A DNA stretch of 64,000 bases from Chthonomonas calidirosea (GTDB lineage Bacteria; Armatimonadota; Fimbriimonadia; Fimbriimonadales; Fimbriimonadaceae): assembly GCA_945882415.1 (NCBI GenBank), contig CAMCWC010000009.1:1-64000 (forward strand), given 5' to 3'. The notes beneath the pieces are model-generated. The model made no database searches, was not told the DNA's origin, and was given only the letters and a program-made list of their open reading frames with translations. A program made the translations under genes and the position numbers. How positions within the stretch are numbered: the stretch's first letter is position 1; each line of letters opens with the position of its first letter. Shown in pieces: positions 10,218 to 18,837 of this stretch.

Positions 10218-10295
10218 GCTAGGAGTGTACCGGTGAGGCAAAATACATCATCTATTTACATCTGGGTCTGGTTGCGGTATGGTCCCTGCATTCCG

Positions 10296-12896
10296 ATGAA
10301 TCGAATCCGCACCTTAATCGTTGCCTCCGGCGCGTTGCTGGCGATATTCCCGGCGGCCTTGGCGCAAGCGCCCGCTGACCTATCGCCGTGGCTGCAAACC
10401 CTCTCTCCGCGCAACATCGGACCCACCACGATGGGCGGCCGAATCAGTGACATCGCGGTTTACGAGAAAGAGCCACGGATTTTCTATGTGGCCAGCGCTA
10501 GCGGTGGTCTTTTCCGCACCGATAACAGCGGCTTAACCTTCGCTCCGGTTTTTGATAAGGAAGGGACGATCTCCCTCGGCGCGGCGGCGGTCTCGCAGAA
10601 AGACCCGAACGTAGTTTGGGTTGGTACGGGTGAAGCGAGTAGCCGAAACTCAGTCGCCTGGGGTGATGGCGTCTACAAGAGCACGGACGGCGGAAAGAGC
10701 TGGAAGAACATGGGTCTCAAAGAGACCATGCATATCAGCAAGGTGCTGATCGACCCACGGAACGACAATGTGGTCTACGTTGCGGCGCTTGGCCGGCTCT
10801 GGGGAAGCAACCCGGAGCGAGGCGTTTACAAAACGACCAACGGCGGCGAAACCTGGCAGTTGATTTTGAAGGTCGATGACAAAACGGGATGCATTGACCT
10901 GATCATGAATCCGAAGAGCCCGGACAACTTGATTGCCGCGATGTGGCAACGAGAGCGAAAGGCGTACGATTTCACCAGCGGCGGCCCTGGTTCGGGGATC
11001 TACCGAACGGAGAACGGAGGCAAAGCCTGGAGCAAGATTGACCGTGGCGTTCCTCGCTCGAACCTCGGACGAGTCGGCCTGAGCTTCCACCGAAACGATC
11101 CCAACAAGGTCGTTGCGAGCATCGAATACAAGCCAAGCGCCGAAGAAATGAAGGGACGAACGCCCGAAGGTGGCGCGATTCGAATGAACGGCGGCGGCAT
11201 CTTCGTTTCCGAAGATAGCGGAAAGTCATTCAAGTTTGTGAATGCGACGAACCCGCGTCCGTTCTACTTCAGCATGCCGCGATACGACGTGGCGAACCCG
11301 GACCTGATCTATCTGCCTGGAGTTGAGCTTGCGAAGTCCGAAGATCGAGGCAAGACCTTCAAGCAGCAGAACACGAACGTCCACCCAGACTGGCACGTGC
11401 TCTGGATCAACCCAGCCGATTCGAAGCATTTGATCTCCGGAACGGACGGCGGCGCCTTCGAATCGCGCGACCAAGGCAAGACTTGGCGTCACCTGAACGG
11501 AATGGCGATCGGCCAATTTTACGCAATCGGCGTTGACATGCGACGGCCGTATTGGATCTACGGTGGACTTCAGGACAACTCGAACTGGGGAATGCCGACG
11601 CAAACGGCGTACGGCAACATCCAGTACTTCCACAGCGTTCCGCTCGGCGGAGGGGACGGCTTCTACAACTTGGTCGACCCAACCGACTGGCGCACTGTTT
11701 ATTCCGAAAGCCAAGGCGGCGCGGCCTACCGAACCGACCTCGTGACCGGAGCGAATCGCTCGATTCGGCCTCGAGGACAGGGACTCCGGTTCAACTGGAA
11801 CACCCCATTTGCGATCAGCGCGCACAACGCGAAAACGCTCTACTTCGGCGGAAACAAGCTCTTTAAGAGCGTCAACCGTGGCGACAATTGGGAAGAAATT
11901 TCCCCTGACCTAACAACCAACAATCCGGCGAAGCTTTCGCCCGGAAAGAACAGCGTCACGCCCGAGAACACGGGTGCGGAGCAACACTGCACGATCGTCA
12001 CCATCGGCGAATCGCCTCTCAAGGCAGGCACGGTTTACGTCGGCACAGACGACGGCCTAGTGCAGCTGACGCAGGATGACGGCAAGACCTGGACCAACCT
12101 GACGCCCAACATTCCTGGCCTCCCGGCAGAGGTGTGGTGCTCACGTGTAACCGCCTCAAAGTGGGTTGCAGGCCGAGCATATGCCACGTTTGACGGTCAC
12201 CGCTCGAACGACTTCAACCTGTACGTTTACGTGACGGAAGACTTCGGCAAGACCTGGAAGAAGCTGAACAACGGTCTCCCTAGCAACGATTCGACCTACG
12301 TGATTCGCGAGGGTGAGAAGAACCCAGATCTCCTGTATCTCGGTACGGAAATGTCCCTGTACGTTTCTTTGAACCGTGGTGAGAACTGGACCCGGTTCCG
12401 AAGTGGCAACTTCCCAACCGTGGCGGTGCACGACCTATTGGTTCATCCGGTTGAGTTGGATCTCGTAATCGCGACTCACGGCCGTTCGATCTGGACGGTT
12501 GACGTGAGCGGGCTTGAGCAACTTACGACCAAAGAGATGGAGAAAGAGGTTTCCGTGTTTCGTCCGCAAGACGTTCTGCTTCTCGGACGAGTGGGTGGCA
12601 CTCAATGGGCCGGAGAAAACGGCTTTGCCGTCAACAACTCCCAGCCCGGAACGCGCATCTTCTACTGGCTGAAATCGGCACCCAAGGGAACCGTGACGAT
12701 CACGATCACCGATGCGGCAGGCGTTGAATCGACCGAGCTGCGCGGAGTCACCAACAATGCAGGCCTAAACGTGGTCACTTGGAATGGCCGACTGAATCGC
12801 CTTCCGGTTGCGGGTGACTATCGGGTCGTGCTCAAGGTCGGAGACAAGGAATACACGTCGTCGGTGAAAGTGGTCGAGGCTTACTTAAACAAGTGA
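10296..12896 (+). CDS. Secreted BNR/Asp-box beta-propeller (VPS10-like) protein
   Basis: The protein has 866 residues and a signal peptide (MNRIRTLIVASGALLAIFPA...AQA). At least ten Asp-box-like segments occur, such as STDGGKSW, TTNGGETW, TENGGKAW, SRDQGKTW, TQDDGKTW and TEDFGKTW, giving one or two multi-bladed beta-propellers as in sialidase/sortilin-type proteins. The last ~80 residues (GTVTITITDAAG...WNGRLN) resemble a FlgD-type Ig domain used in some export or surface proteins. The ATG at 10296 was chosen because it opens the signal peptide; the frame extends upstream to 10191. Such proteins are often labelled glycosyl hydrolase, but no catalytic residues are evident. Confidence 0.82.
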   Translation: MNRIRTLIVASGALLAIFPAALAQAPADLSPWLQTLSPRNIGPTTMGGRISDIAVYEKEPRIFYVASASGGLFRTDNSGLTFAPVFDKEGTISLGAAAVSQKDPNVVWVGTGEASSRNSVAWGDGVYKSTDGGKSWKNMGLKETMHISKVLIDPRNDNVVYVAALGRLWGSNPERGVYKTTNGGETWQLILKVDDKTGCIDLIMNPKSPDNLIAAMWQRERKAYDFTSGGPGSGIYRTENGGKAWSKIDRGVPRSNLGRVGLSFHRNDPNKVVASIEYKPSAEEMKGRTPEGGAIRMNGGGIFVSEDSGKSFKFVNATNPRPFYFSMPRYDVANPDLIYLPGVELAKSEDRGKTFKQQNTNVHPDWHVLWINPADSKHLISGTDGGAFESRDQGKTWRHLNGMAIGQFYAIGVDMRRPYWIYGGLQDNSNWGMPTQTAYGNIQYFHSVPLGGGDGFYNLVDPTDWRTVYSESQGGAAYRTDLVTGANRSIRPRGQGLRFNWNTPFAISAHNAKTLYFGGNKLFKSVNRGDNWEEISPDLTTNNPAKLSPGKNSVTPENTGAEQHCTIVTIGESPLKAGTVYVGTDDGLVQLTQDDGKTWTNLTPNIPGLPAEVWCSRVTASKWVAGRAYATFDGHRSNDFNLYVYVTEDFGKTWKKLNNGLPSNDSTYVIREGEKNPDLLYLGTEMSLYVSLNRGENWTRFRSGNFPTVAVHDLLVHPVELDLVIATHGRSIWTVDVSGLEQLTTKEMEKEVSVFRPQDVLLLGRVGGTQWAGENGFAVNNSQPGTRIFYWLKSAPKGTVTITITDAAGVESTELRGVTNNAGLNVVTWNGRLNRLPVAGDYRVVLKVGDKEYTSSVKVVEAYLNK

Positions 12897-12909
12897 GGCT
12901 CGTCAACTT

Positions 12910-13605
12910 TTGAATCGCGAAGCGTTCGCCGCTGGTCTCGCCAGCCTCGGCCTCGAACTCTCTACGGAGCAGTTCGAGGCCTTCGAGCGGTTTGAAGAGG
13001 CACTCTACGAAACGAATGAGGTGATGAATCTCACTCGGATTACCCGGGAAGAGTGCTACATTCGGCACTTTCTCGATTCGCTTCTGTTTCACGATCTCAT
13101 TCCATCTGGCGCGGACGTGCTCGACATTGGAACAGGGCCAGGATTCCCAGCGTGGCCGCTGGCAGTAGCGCGCCCGGATTTGCAGATGACTGCCGTCGAC
13201 TCAAACGGCAAGATGCTTGGATTCTTGAAAGAGAACGCGGTGCCAAACCTCATGCCGATCCAATATCGGGCGGAAGAGTGGGGAGTTAGGGAAGCCTTTG
13301 GCGTGGTCACGGGTCGTGCGGTTGCGCCTTTGCCGATTCAACTTGAGATCAGCGCTGCGCCGTGCGAAGTCGGCGGACTGGTGCTGCCGATGCGCACAAG
13401 CACCGATTTGGAGGCGATCCAGCGTATGCCGGTGGACTTACTGGGCCTCAAGCTCGAGAAGATTGTTGACCGAGTCTTGCCGGGCACGGACATCACGCGG
13501 CTCTTCCCGGTGTACCGAAAAGTCTCAGAAGGCAGCCCGAAGTACCCCCGCCGCTGGGCAGAAATTAAACTCAATCCGATTGGTTCCAAGAAGCTTTGGA
13601 TGTGA
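12910..13605 (+). CDS. rsmG: 16S rRNA (guanine-527 N7) methyltransferase RsmG/GidB
   Basis: A 231-residue SAM-dependent methyltransferase with a TTG start. It has the GidB fold markers NEVMNLTRI, RHFLDSL, the SAM motif VLDIGTGPGFPAWPLAVARPD and VTGRAVAPL. RsmG methylates G527 of 16S rRNA; loss of the enzyme gives low-level streptomycin resistance in many bacteria. Its stop lies 38 nt from that of the convergent DUF2202 gene. It is not beside gidA/parA here, unlike the arrangement near oriC in many genomes. Confidence 0.9.
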   Translation: MNREAFAAGLASLGLELSTEQFEAFERFEEALYETNEVMNLTRITREECYIRHFLDSLLFHDLIPSGADVLDIGTGPGFPAWPLAVARPDLQMTAVDSNGKMLGFLKENAVPNLMPIQYRAEEWGVREAFGVVTGRAVAPLPIQLEISAAPCEVGGLVLPMRTSTDLEAIQRMPVDLLGLKLEKIVDRVLPGTDITRLFPVYRKVSEGSPKYPRRWAEIKLNPIGSKKLWM

Positions 13606-13626
13606 TGGCTCGGTTGAACCGAGCAT
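13606..13626 (+). terminator. Possible weak terminator hairpin between convergent genes
   Basis: GCTCGG pairs with CCGAGC around TTGA, extended by GATG/CATC with one bulged G that partly overlaps the rsmG stop codon. No T-run follows on either strand, so terminator function is doubtful. Confidence 0.3.
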
Positions 13627-13643
13627 CATATTCTCGCTGATCG

Positions 13644-14306
13644 TTAGAATCCGCGGCCTCGTTCGTTTTGGGATGAGATCACTTTGTTGAACTCTTCCTG
13701 GCTAATGTGTTTTGGCTTGTACGTAAACCCAGCATTCGATAGATTCCGCACAAATGCCCGAAGGTGATTACGGGATCCACGAGCTAGGTTTTCGTAAACC
13801 TGCTGAAGATCGGCTCGGTTCGTGGTTTTTGCCCATCGACTCAGGTCGAAAAGGTCCATTTCCTCGATTGTCGCACCGACCTTCAAAGCCTCAATCCGAG
13901 AGATGCTGCCTTTCTTTTCGAATTCGTTGTACAGCTTTTGGAGTGTTGGGTCGGCAAACTTGCCTGGCGGAAGCGAAGCCGACGGATCGGTGATTTCATA
14001 CTTTTTCAACAAAGCGGACACCCATGCCGTGTGCGCGGCTTCCGCTTGGAGGATGTTTCCAAACGGTCTCGGCCCCCACTTTTTGGCCAGGAACGAGTAC
14101 ACATTCTGGGCAAGCTTTTCTTCTTCGCGTATGAAAAGCAGACCCGCGGCCTCTTCGCGAGTTAGGGCGGTCTGCGTTTGAATCTCCGCTTGAACACCGA
14201 GACCGGACTCGGCAGGATCCAGCCGATTGAAAGATTGTCCGTATCCGCTGGCAACAAGGCTCAAAGCAAGGAAGGAAGTAGCAATTGTGACGGCAAGTGT
14301 TTTCAT
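13644..14306 (-). CDS. DUF2202 ferritin-like secreted protein
   Basis: A 220-residue protein with a signal peptide (MKTLAVTIATSFLALSLVASGYGQ). The mature part matches the DUF2202 pattern: LTREEAAGLLFIREEEKLAQNVY, then ILQAEAAHTAWVSALLKKYEI, and a third helix with RIEALKVGATIEEMDLFDL. Conserved Glu and His residues in helices suggest a ferritin-like diiron fold; archaeal and bacterial homologues are uncharacterised. Export implies a periplasmic location. It is divergent from the BMP lipoprotein gene. Confidence 0.75.
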   Translation of the reverse strand: MKTLAVTIATSFLALSLVASGYGQSFNRLDPAESGLGVQAEIQTQTALTREEAAGLLFIREEEKLAQNVYSFLAKKWGPRPFGNILQAEAAHTAWVSALLKKYEITDPSASLPPGKFADPTLQKLYNEFEKKGSISRIEALKVGATIEEMDLFDLSRWAKTTNRADLQQVYENLARGSRNHLRAFVRNLSNAGFTYKPKHISQEEFNKVISSQNERGRGF

Positions 14307-14412
14307 GTTTGCTCTTACTCACTCAGAGCTCGTGAACCGATGAAGAGATTCTTTTTGCCTGCCGGTCTCTGGCGACAATTTGCCGGTAATGAACGGAAAG
14401 TCAAGAATCTCG

Positions 14413-14418
14413 TATAGT
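14413..14418 (+). promoter_or_regulatory. Candidate -10 box of the BMP transporter operon
   Basis: TATAGT lies 9 nt upstream of the ATG at 14428, so transcription would start only about 2-4 nt before the start codon. No Shine-Dalgarno sequence precedes the ATG, consistent with a very short leader. Confidence 0.45.
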
Positions 14419-14427
14419 TCGATTGTT

Positions 14428-15429
14428 ATGAAGGCGAAAATTCTTTGGGGGCTAGCCCTTGCGGTGATCGTTGGTTGTGGCTCGACGGGCGATACGGCCA
14501 AGACGGAAACGAAGGAAGGCGCACCAGCCGCCAGTGGCGAATTCAAGGTCGCCCTGTTAACTCTTGGTTCCGTCAATGACTCCGGCTGGAACAGCATGGC
14601 TTACGAAGCCTTGAACGGCATCAAGTCCGACATGTCGGCGACGGTCGACAACCAGGAAGTGCCGCCAACGAACGCAAAGGACGCTCTTCGATCCTATGCC
14701 CAGAAAGGCTATAACTTGGTCTTCGGCCACGGCTATGAATACAACGAGCCGATGGCGGCCGTGGGACCAGACTTCAAGGACACCATCTTCATTTCCAGCT
14801 CCGGCGGAAAGACCGCCTCGAATGTAGGCGCTTTCCGGTTCTATCTGGAACAGAGCTTCTACCTCGCGGGAATGCTTGCCGCAAAGCAGAGCAAAACGGG
14901 CGTGATTGGCTCGGTTGCAGTGTTGGATATCCCAAGCATCAACTCGACCCTGAAGGCCTATGAGGCAGGGGCGAAAGCGGCGAACCCAAACATTAAGGTT
15001 CTACCGCCGGTTTACTTCGGCGTCGAAAACGATATCGCCAAAGCGAAGCAGCTCACAGAGAGCATCATTGCTCAGAAGGCAGACTTCGTGATTCACCAAG
15101 CCAATGCCGCTGCAAAGGGCGTGTTCGACGCTTGTGCGGAAAAGGGCGTGAGCGCGCTGGGATCGAACCTCAACCAGAACTCGGAGAAGGGAGTCGTCGC
15201 TTCCGCCTTCATCGTCGCGAAGCCAGCGTTCTTGCAGCTCGCGAAGTCGGTGAAGGATAAGACCTTCAAGGGCGAAATCGTGCTGGTCGGAATGGATTCT
15301 GGAACCATTGATTTCGAGATCAATCCGGAGTACAAGTCCAAGGTTCCGGCTGACTTGATCAAGCTCCTGGACGAAACGAAGGAAAATATTCGCACCGGAA
15401 AGCTCGTTGTGCCGAAAGACGAGTTCTAA
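14428..15429 (+). CDS. BMP-family ABC transporter substrate-binding lipoprotein
   Basis: A 333-residue lipoprotein: the leader MKAKILWGLALAVIVGCGS carries a lipobox ending in the acylated Cys. The mature domain is a BMP/Med/PnrA-type periplasmic-binding fold (FKVALLTLGSVNDSGWNSMAYEAL, VVFGHGYEYNEPM-like region, GVIGSVAVLDIP). Family members bind purine nucleosides (PnrA, BmpA), autoinducers or riboflavin. It is the first gene of a transporter operon (ATPase and two permeases follow). The in-frame extension to 14380 lacks a leader, so the ATG at 14428 is preferred. The ligand is not known. Confidence 0.88.
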   Translation: MKAKILWGLALAVIVGCGSTGDTAKTETKEGAPAASGEFKVALLTLGSVNDSGWNSMAYEALNGIKSDMSATVDNQEVPPTNAKDALRSYAQKGYNLVFGHGYEYNEPMAAVGPDFKDTIFISSSGGKTASNVGAFRFYLEQSFYLAGMLAAKQSKTGVIGSVAVLDIPSINSTLKAYEAGAKAANPNIKVLPPVYFGVENDIAKAKQLTESIIAQKADFVIHQANAAAKGVFDACAEKGVSALGSNLNQNSEKGVVASAFIVAKPAFLQLAKSVKDKTFKGEIVLVGMDSGTIDFEINPEYKSKVPADLIKLLDETKENIRTGKLVVPKDEF

Positions 15430-15474
15430 CCTACGTTGAAGTAAGGACGCGTCCCGCTTGCGGAGCGCAGCCAA

Positions 15475-16944
15475 GTGGACATGACTGCCAAATCAGGACT
15501 GCATGTCGAAAACATCGTCAAACGTTTCGGATCGCTGACCGCGCTCGAGAACGTCAGCGCCAGTTTCCGACCGGGAGAGATTCACGCCGTACTCGGCGAA
15601 AATGGAGCCGGAAAGTCAACCCTTATGGGGATCCTTTCCGGCTTCGTCGTGCCTGACTCGGGGACGGTCATGCTCAATGGAAATCCGGTGCCGGTAGGGC
15701 GTCCATTTGATTGCAAGCGCCTAGGGATCGAAATGATCCATCAGCACTTCACGCTGGTTTCTGAGTTCACGATTGCCGAGAACTTTGCCCTCTCGCGATT
15801 GCCAGGGCTCTTGAGTTCATCCGAAGTTTCGGCTCGAGCTGAGCCGTCATTGGCTGCGGCGACGCGACTTGGGTGGGAGTTGGAGCCTGGTCGTCGCGTG
15901 AGTTCGCTTTCCGTTGGCGCGCAACAGCGCATAGAGATTCTGAAGGCGCTCGGTGGAGACGCTCAAGTCATCATCTTCGACGAGCCAACCGCGGTGCTTT
16001 CGCCGGATGAGGTGGAAGATCTCTTCCGCGTCCTGCGCCAATTGAAGTCCGATGGACACGTGGTCATTCTTATCGCTCACAAGCTGTCGGAAGTGCTCAG
16101 CATCGCCGACCACGTGACAGTTCTGCGTCGAGGCAAGTGGATCGCTTCGGCACCCATTGCTGACGTTGATGAGCGCAAACTCGCGGAATGGATGGTCGGT
16201 GAACTCCCACCACCGCTCGCCGAACGCAAAGGTACTGAGCTGGTACCTGGCCTCGTAGGGCAAGACCTAACCGTACTCGGAGACAGAGGCGAGGCTGCCA
16301 TTAAGAATTGTTCCTTTGAAATCAAGCGGGGAGAAATTCTCGGCATCGGCGGAGTTGACGGAAACGGTCAGTTAGAACTTGCGGAAGCGCTCGTTGCCGT
16401 GCGACCAGTGGCTGGAGCCCTTAACTTCGCCGGAAAGCAGGTCAATGCCGAGGAGATGCGAATCTCTTATGTCCCGCAAGACCGGCAGCACGACGGCCTG
16501 GCGATGGGCATGACGATCGAAGAGAACTTGCTGATCACCGGGCACCGAAAGCCGATGCTACGAAAGGGGCCGTTTTTGAATTTTCGCGCCTTGAACCAGT
16601 GGGCCAACGAGCTGGTCAAGCGCTTCTCGGTCAAAGCAAACAGCCCGGCAGATCGAGTTGCCGGACTTAGCGGGGGCAACCAACAAAAGGTGGTCGTCAG
16701 CCGCGCTCTGGATGAGCAGCCAGACCTTTTGGTGGTCGTAAACCCAACGCGCGGACTCGACATCCGGGCCACCGAATACGTGCATTCCAAAATCCAGGAA
16801 GCCCGAGATGCGGGCGCGGCCGTCGCCTTGTTCTCAACCGATCTCGATGAAATTTACGCCTTGGCCGATCGAGTCATGTTTCTCTCGCGCGGCGAGTTGA
16901 TTGCTGATACCGGAGCTGAGTCGCTCTTTGGAGCCAAGGCTTGA
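15475..16944 (+). CDS. ABC transporter ATPase, two fused nucleotide-binding domains (BMP/nucleoside type)
   Basis: A 489-residue tandem ATPase with a GTG start. The first domain has Walker A GENGAGKST and LSVGAQQRIEILKAL as its signature loop, with Walker B VIIFDEPTA. The second domain has a degenerate P-loop region (GGVDGNGQLELAEAL) but a good LSGGNQQKVVVSRAL signature, the arrangement seen in sugar and nucleoside importers (RbsA, NupO/YufO). It energises uptake through the two downstream permeases. The stop overlaps the TTG start of permease 1 (TTGA). Confidence 0.9.
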   Translation: MDMTAKSGLHVENIVKRFGSLTALENVSASFRPGEIHAVLGENGAGKSTLMGILSGFVVPDSGTVMLNGNPVPVGRPFDCKRLGIEMIHQHFTLVSEFTIAENFALSRLPGLLSSSEVSARAEPSLAAATRLGWELEPGRRVSSLSVGAQQRIEILKALGGDAQVIIFDEPTAVLSPDEVEDLFRVLRQLKSDGHVVILIAHKLSEVLSIADHVTVLRRGKWIASAPIADVDERKLAEWMVGELPPPLAERKGTELVPGLVGQDLTVLGDRGEAAIKNCSFEIKRGEILGIGGVDGNGQLELAEALVAVRPVAGALNFAGKQVNAEEMRISYVPQDRQHDGLAMGMTIEENLLITGHRKPMLRKGPFLNFRALNQWANELVKRFSVKANSPADRVAGLSGGNQQKVVVSRALDEQPDLLVVVNPTRGLDIRATEYVHSKIQEARDAGAAVALFSTDLDEIYALADRVMFLSRGELIADTGAESLFGAKA

Positions 16945-17987
16945 ACGGTTTTCTGCGCTTCGGGCTATTGCTCGCTGGGTTGATCGTTGTCTTGCTCCTG
17001 ACCTTGGCGGCGTTTCAGCTTCCGATTGTCGACAGCGTGAAGCTGATTTTTGACGGAGCGTTCTCGGACAAATTCGCTTGGTCCCGCTCCGCCGTAAAGA
17101 TGACGCCCTTGCTGTTAACCGGCCTTGGCATGGTCATTGCTTGGCGAGCGGGGGTGTACAACATCGGTGGAGAAGGGCAGTTTGTTGTCGGAGCGATCTT
17201 TGGTGCGGCGGTCGGGAAGGGGCTGATTGGCGCGAACGCGGCCGCGATACCGGGTGGCTCGCTGTTGATTCTCGTGGTCTGCGCGATTGGCGGCGCGCTC
17301 TGGGCTTGGATCGCCGGTTGGCTGTACGTCCGGCGTGGCGTCGAGGTCGTGATCAGCACGATTCTTCTCAACTTCATCGCCATTCAGCTCCTCGGTTTTG
17401 CCGTGAGCGGACCTTTGCAAGAGCAGAAGCGACAAGTTCCCCAGACCGATTTGTTGCCCGACTCGCTAATGCTGGCTCGGTTTGATCGGCAGACCGATGT
17501 CCATCTCGGCACGGTGCTGGCACTTGTGATGGCGGTCGTGCTTACGATTTTCCTCTACCGAACCGTCGCCGGATATCGGCTGCGGCTCGTCGGAGACAAC
17601 CCAAAGGTCGCGCGGGTGAACTACATCGATCCGGGCCGCGTGCAGCTCTCTGCCATGGCCCTTTCGGGTGCGATGTGTGGCTTGGCAGGAGGGGTCGAGT
17701 ACTTGGGCTTGGTCGGTCAACTAGGCACGACGTTCCCGCAGCAGTGGGGTTTCCTGGGCATTCCCGTCGCCCTGCTAGGTGGCCTCAACCCGATGCTTAC
17801 CGCCGGGGCGGCGTTCTTCTTTGGTGCATTGTTCGCCGGTACCGAGAATCTGGCCCGATTTACTCCGGCCGGGACGACGATCGTTTACGTTATCCAGGCG
17901 ACGGCAGTATTGGCGTACGTCGGACTATCCGGCCTGAAGAAGGCTCGCCCCAAGCCAGAGGAGGAGACAGAATCGACCCCATCTTGA
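16941..17987 (+). CDS. BMP-type ABC transporter permease 1 (YufP-like)
   Basis: A 348-residue polytopic membrane protein of the branched-chain-amino-acid/ribose permease superfamily. GMVIAWRAGVYNIGGEGQFVVGAI is the typical YufP/RfuC loop, and about nine hydrophobic segments are visible. The TTG start at 16941 overlaps the ATPase stop by 4 nt. It pairs with the next permease to make the channel. The C-terminal tail KKARPKPEEETESTPS is cytoplasmic and low-complexity. Confidence 0.88.
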   Translation: MNGFLRFGLLLAGLIVVLLLTLAAFQLPIVDSVKLIFDGAFSDKFAWSRSAVKMTPLLLTGLGMVIAWRAGVYNIGGEGQFVVGAIFGAAVGKGLIGANAAAIPGGSLLILVVCAIGGALWAWIAGWLYVRRGVEVVISTILLNFIAIQLLGFAVSGPLQEQKRQVPQTDLLPDSLMLARFDRQTDVHLGTVLALVMAVVLTIFLYRTVAGYRLRLVGDNPKVARVNYIDPGRVQLSAMALSGAMCGLAGGVEYLGLVGQLGTTFPQQWGFLGIPVALLGGLNPMLTAGAAFFFGALFAGTENLARFTPAGTTIVYVIQATAVLAYVGLSGLKKARPKPEEETESTPS

Positions 17988-18835
17988 TCCTTCAATACGC
18001 AACGCCAGTTGCCCTTGCGGCCACCGGCGAGACCATCGGGCAGAAGTCCGGCGTCATCTACATCGGTCTTGAGGGCAGCATGCTCGCGGGAGCATTTTTC
18101 GCAATGCTGGCGGCGCAAAGTACCGGGTCTCCATGGATTGGCTTGGTCGCGGGAATTGCGGCTGGCCTACTGTTGGCGCTGCTCTTTGGTTGGTTCACGA
18201 TTCGACGAGGGATCGATCAGGTCGTAGTTGGAACGGCCATCAACCTGCTCGCCTTGGGCGTGACCGGCACGATCTACCGAACCCAGTTCGGCAAGAGTGG
18301 CACGCTACTCAGCGTCGCCAAGCTGCCACCCGTGTTCGGGAAGATTGACGCGGTTGAGATTCTTCTCTTGCTCTCCGCCATAGGGCTAACCTGGGTCCTT
18401 CAGAAGTCGGCACTCGGACTGGCGTTGCGAGCCACAGGCGAGTATCCAAAAGCCGCCGAGGCGGCAGGATTCTCAGTCGCGCGACTGCGGTTTATCGGCG
18501 TCGCGTGCAGCGGAATCTTTGCTGGTCTTGCAGGTGCGTATCTGTCGCTTGGGATCTCAGGATCGTTCGCGGAGAACATGACGGCAGGACGTGGCTTTGT
18601 CGCCATCGCAATGGTTACCTTTGGTCGCTGGAAGCCGATGTGGGTGCTGGCCGCCGCGTTGCTCATCGGCTTTGCGGAGAGCCTCCAGTTCACCTTACAA
18701 GCCGCCGGAGTTCAAGCGCCATACCAACTGCTCATCGCGCTGCCGTACCTCGTGGCTCTGACCGTGTTGGTTGTGGTTGGGCGTGGGACCGTTGCGCCGG
18801 CGGCGCTGGCCGAGCCGTACGTAAAGGGAGACTAA
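17984..18835 (+). CDS. BMP-type ABC transporter permease 2 (YufQ-like)
   Basis: A 283-residue polytopic permease: ATPVALAATGETIGQKSGVIYIGLEGSML is the N-terminal signature of YufQ/RfuD proteins, and a GLAGAYLSLG motif follows later. The start is not settled. A TTG at 17984 overlaps the permease 1 stop (TTGA), as at the previous junction. A strong Shine-Dalgarno (GGAGGAG, 17960-17966) instead sits 5 nt before an in-frame ATC at 17972. Reading frames further upstream overlap permease 1 heavily and are not credible. It completes the importer. Confidence 0.85.
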   Translation: MILQYATPVALAATGETIGQKSGVIYIGLEGSMLAGAFFAMLAAQSTGSPWIGLVAGIAAGLLLALLFGWFTIRRGIDQVVVGTAINLLALGVTGTIYRTQFGKSGTLLSVAKLPPVFGKIDAVEILLLLSAIGLTWVLQKSALGLALRATGEYPKAAEAAGFSVARLRFIGVACSGIFAGLAGAYLSLGISGSFAENMTAGRGFVAIAMVTFGRWKPMWVLAAALLIGFAESLQFTLQAAGVQAPYQLLIALPYLVALTVLVVVGRGTVAPAALAEPYVKGD

Positions 18836-18837
18836 CG

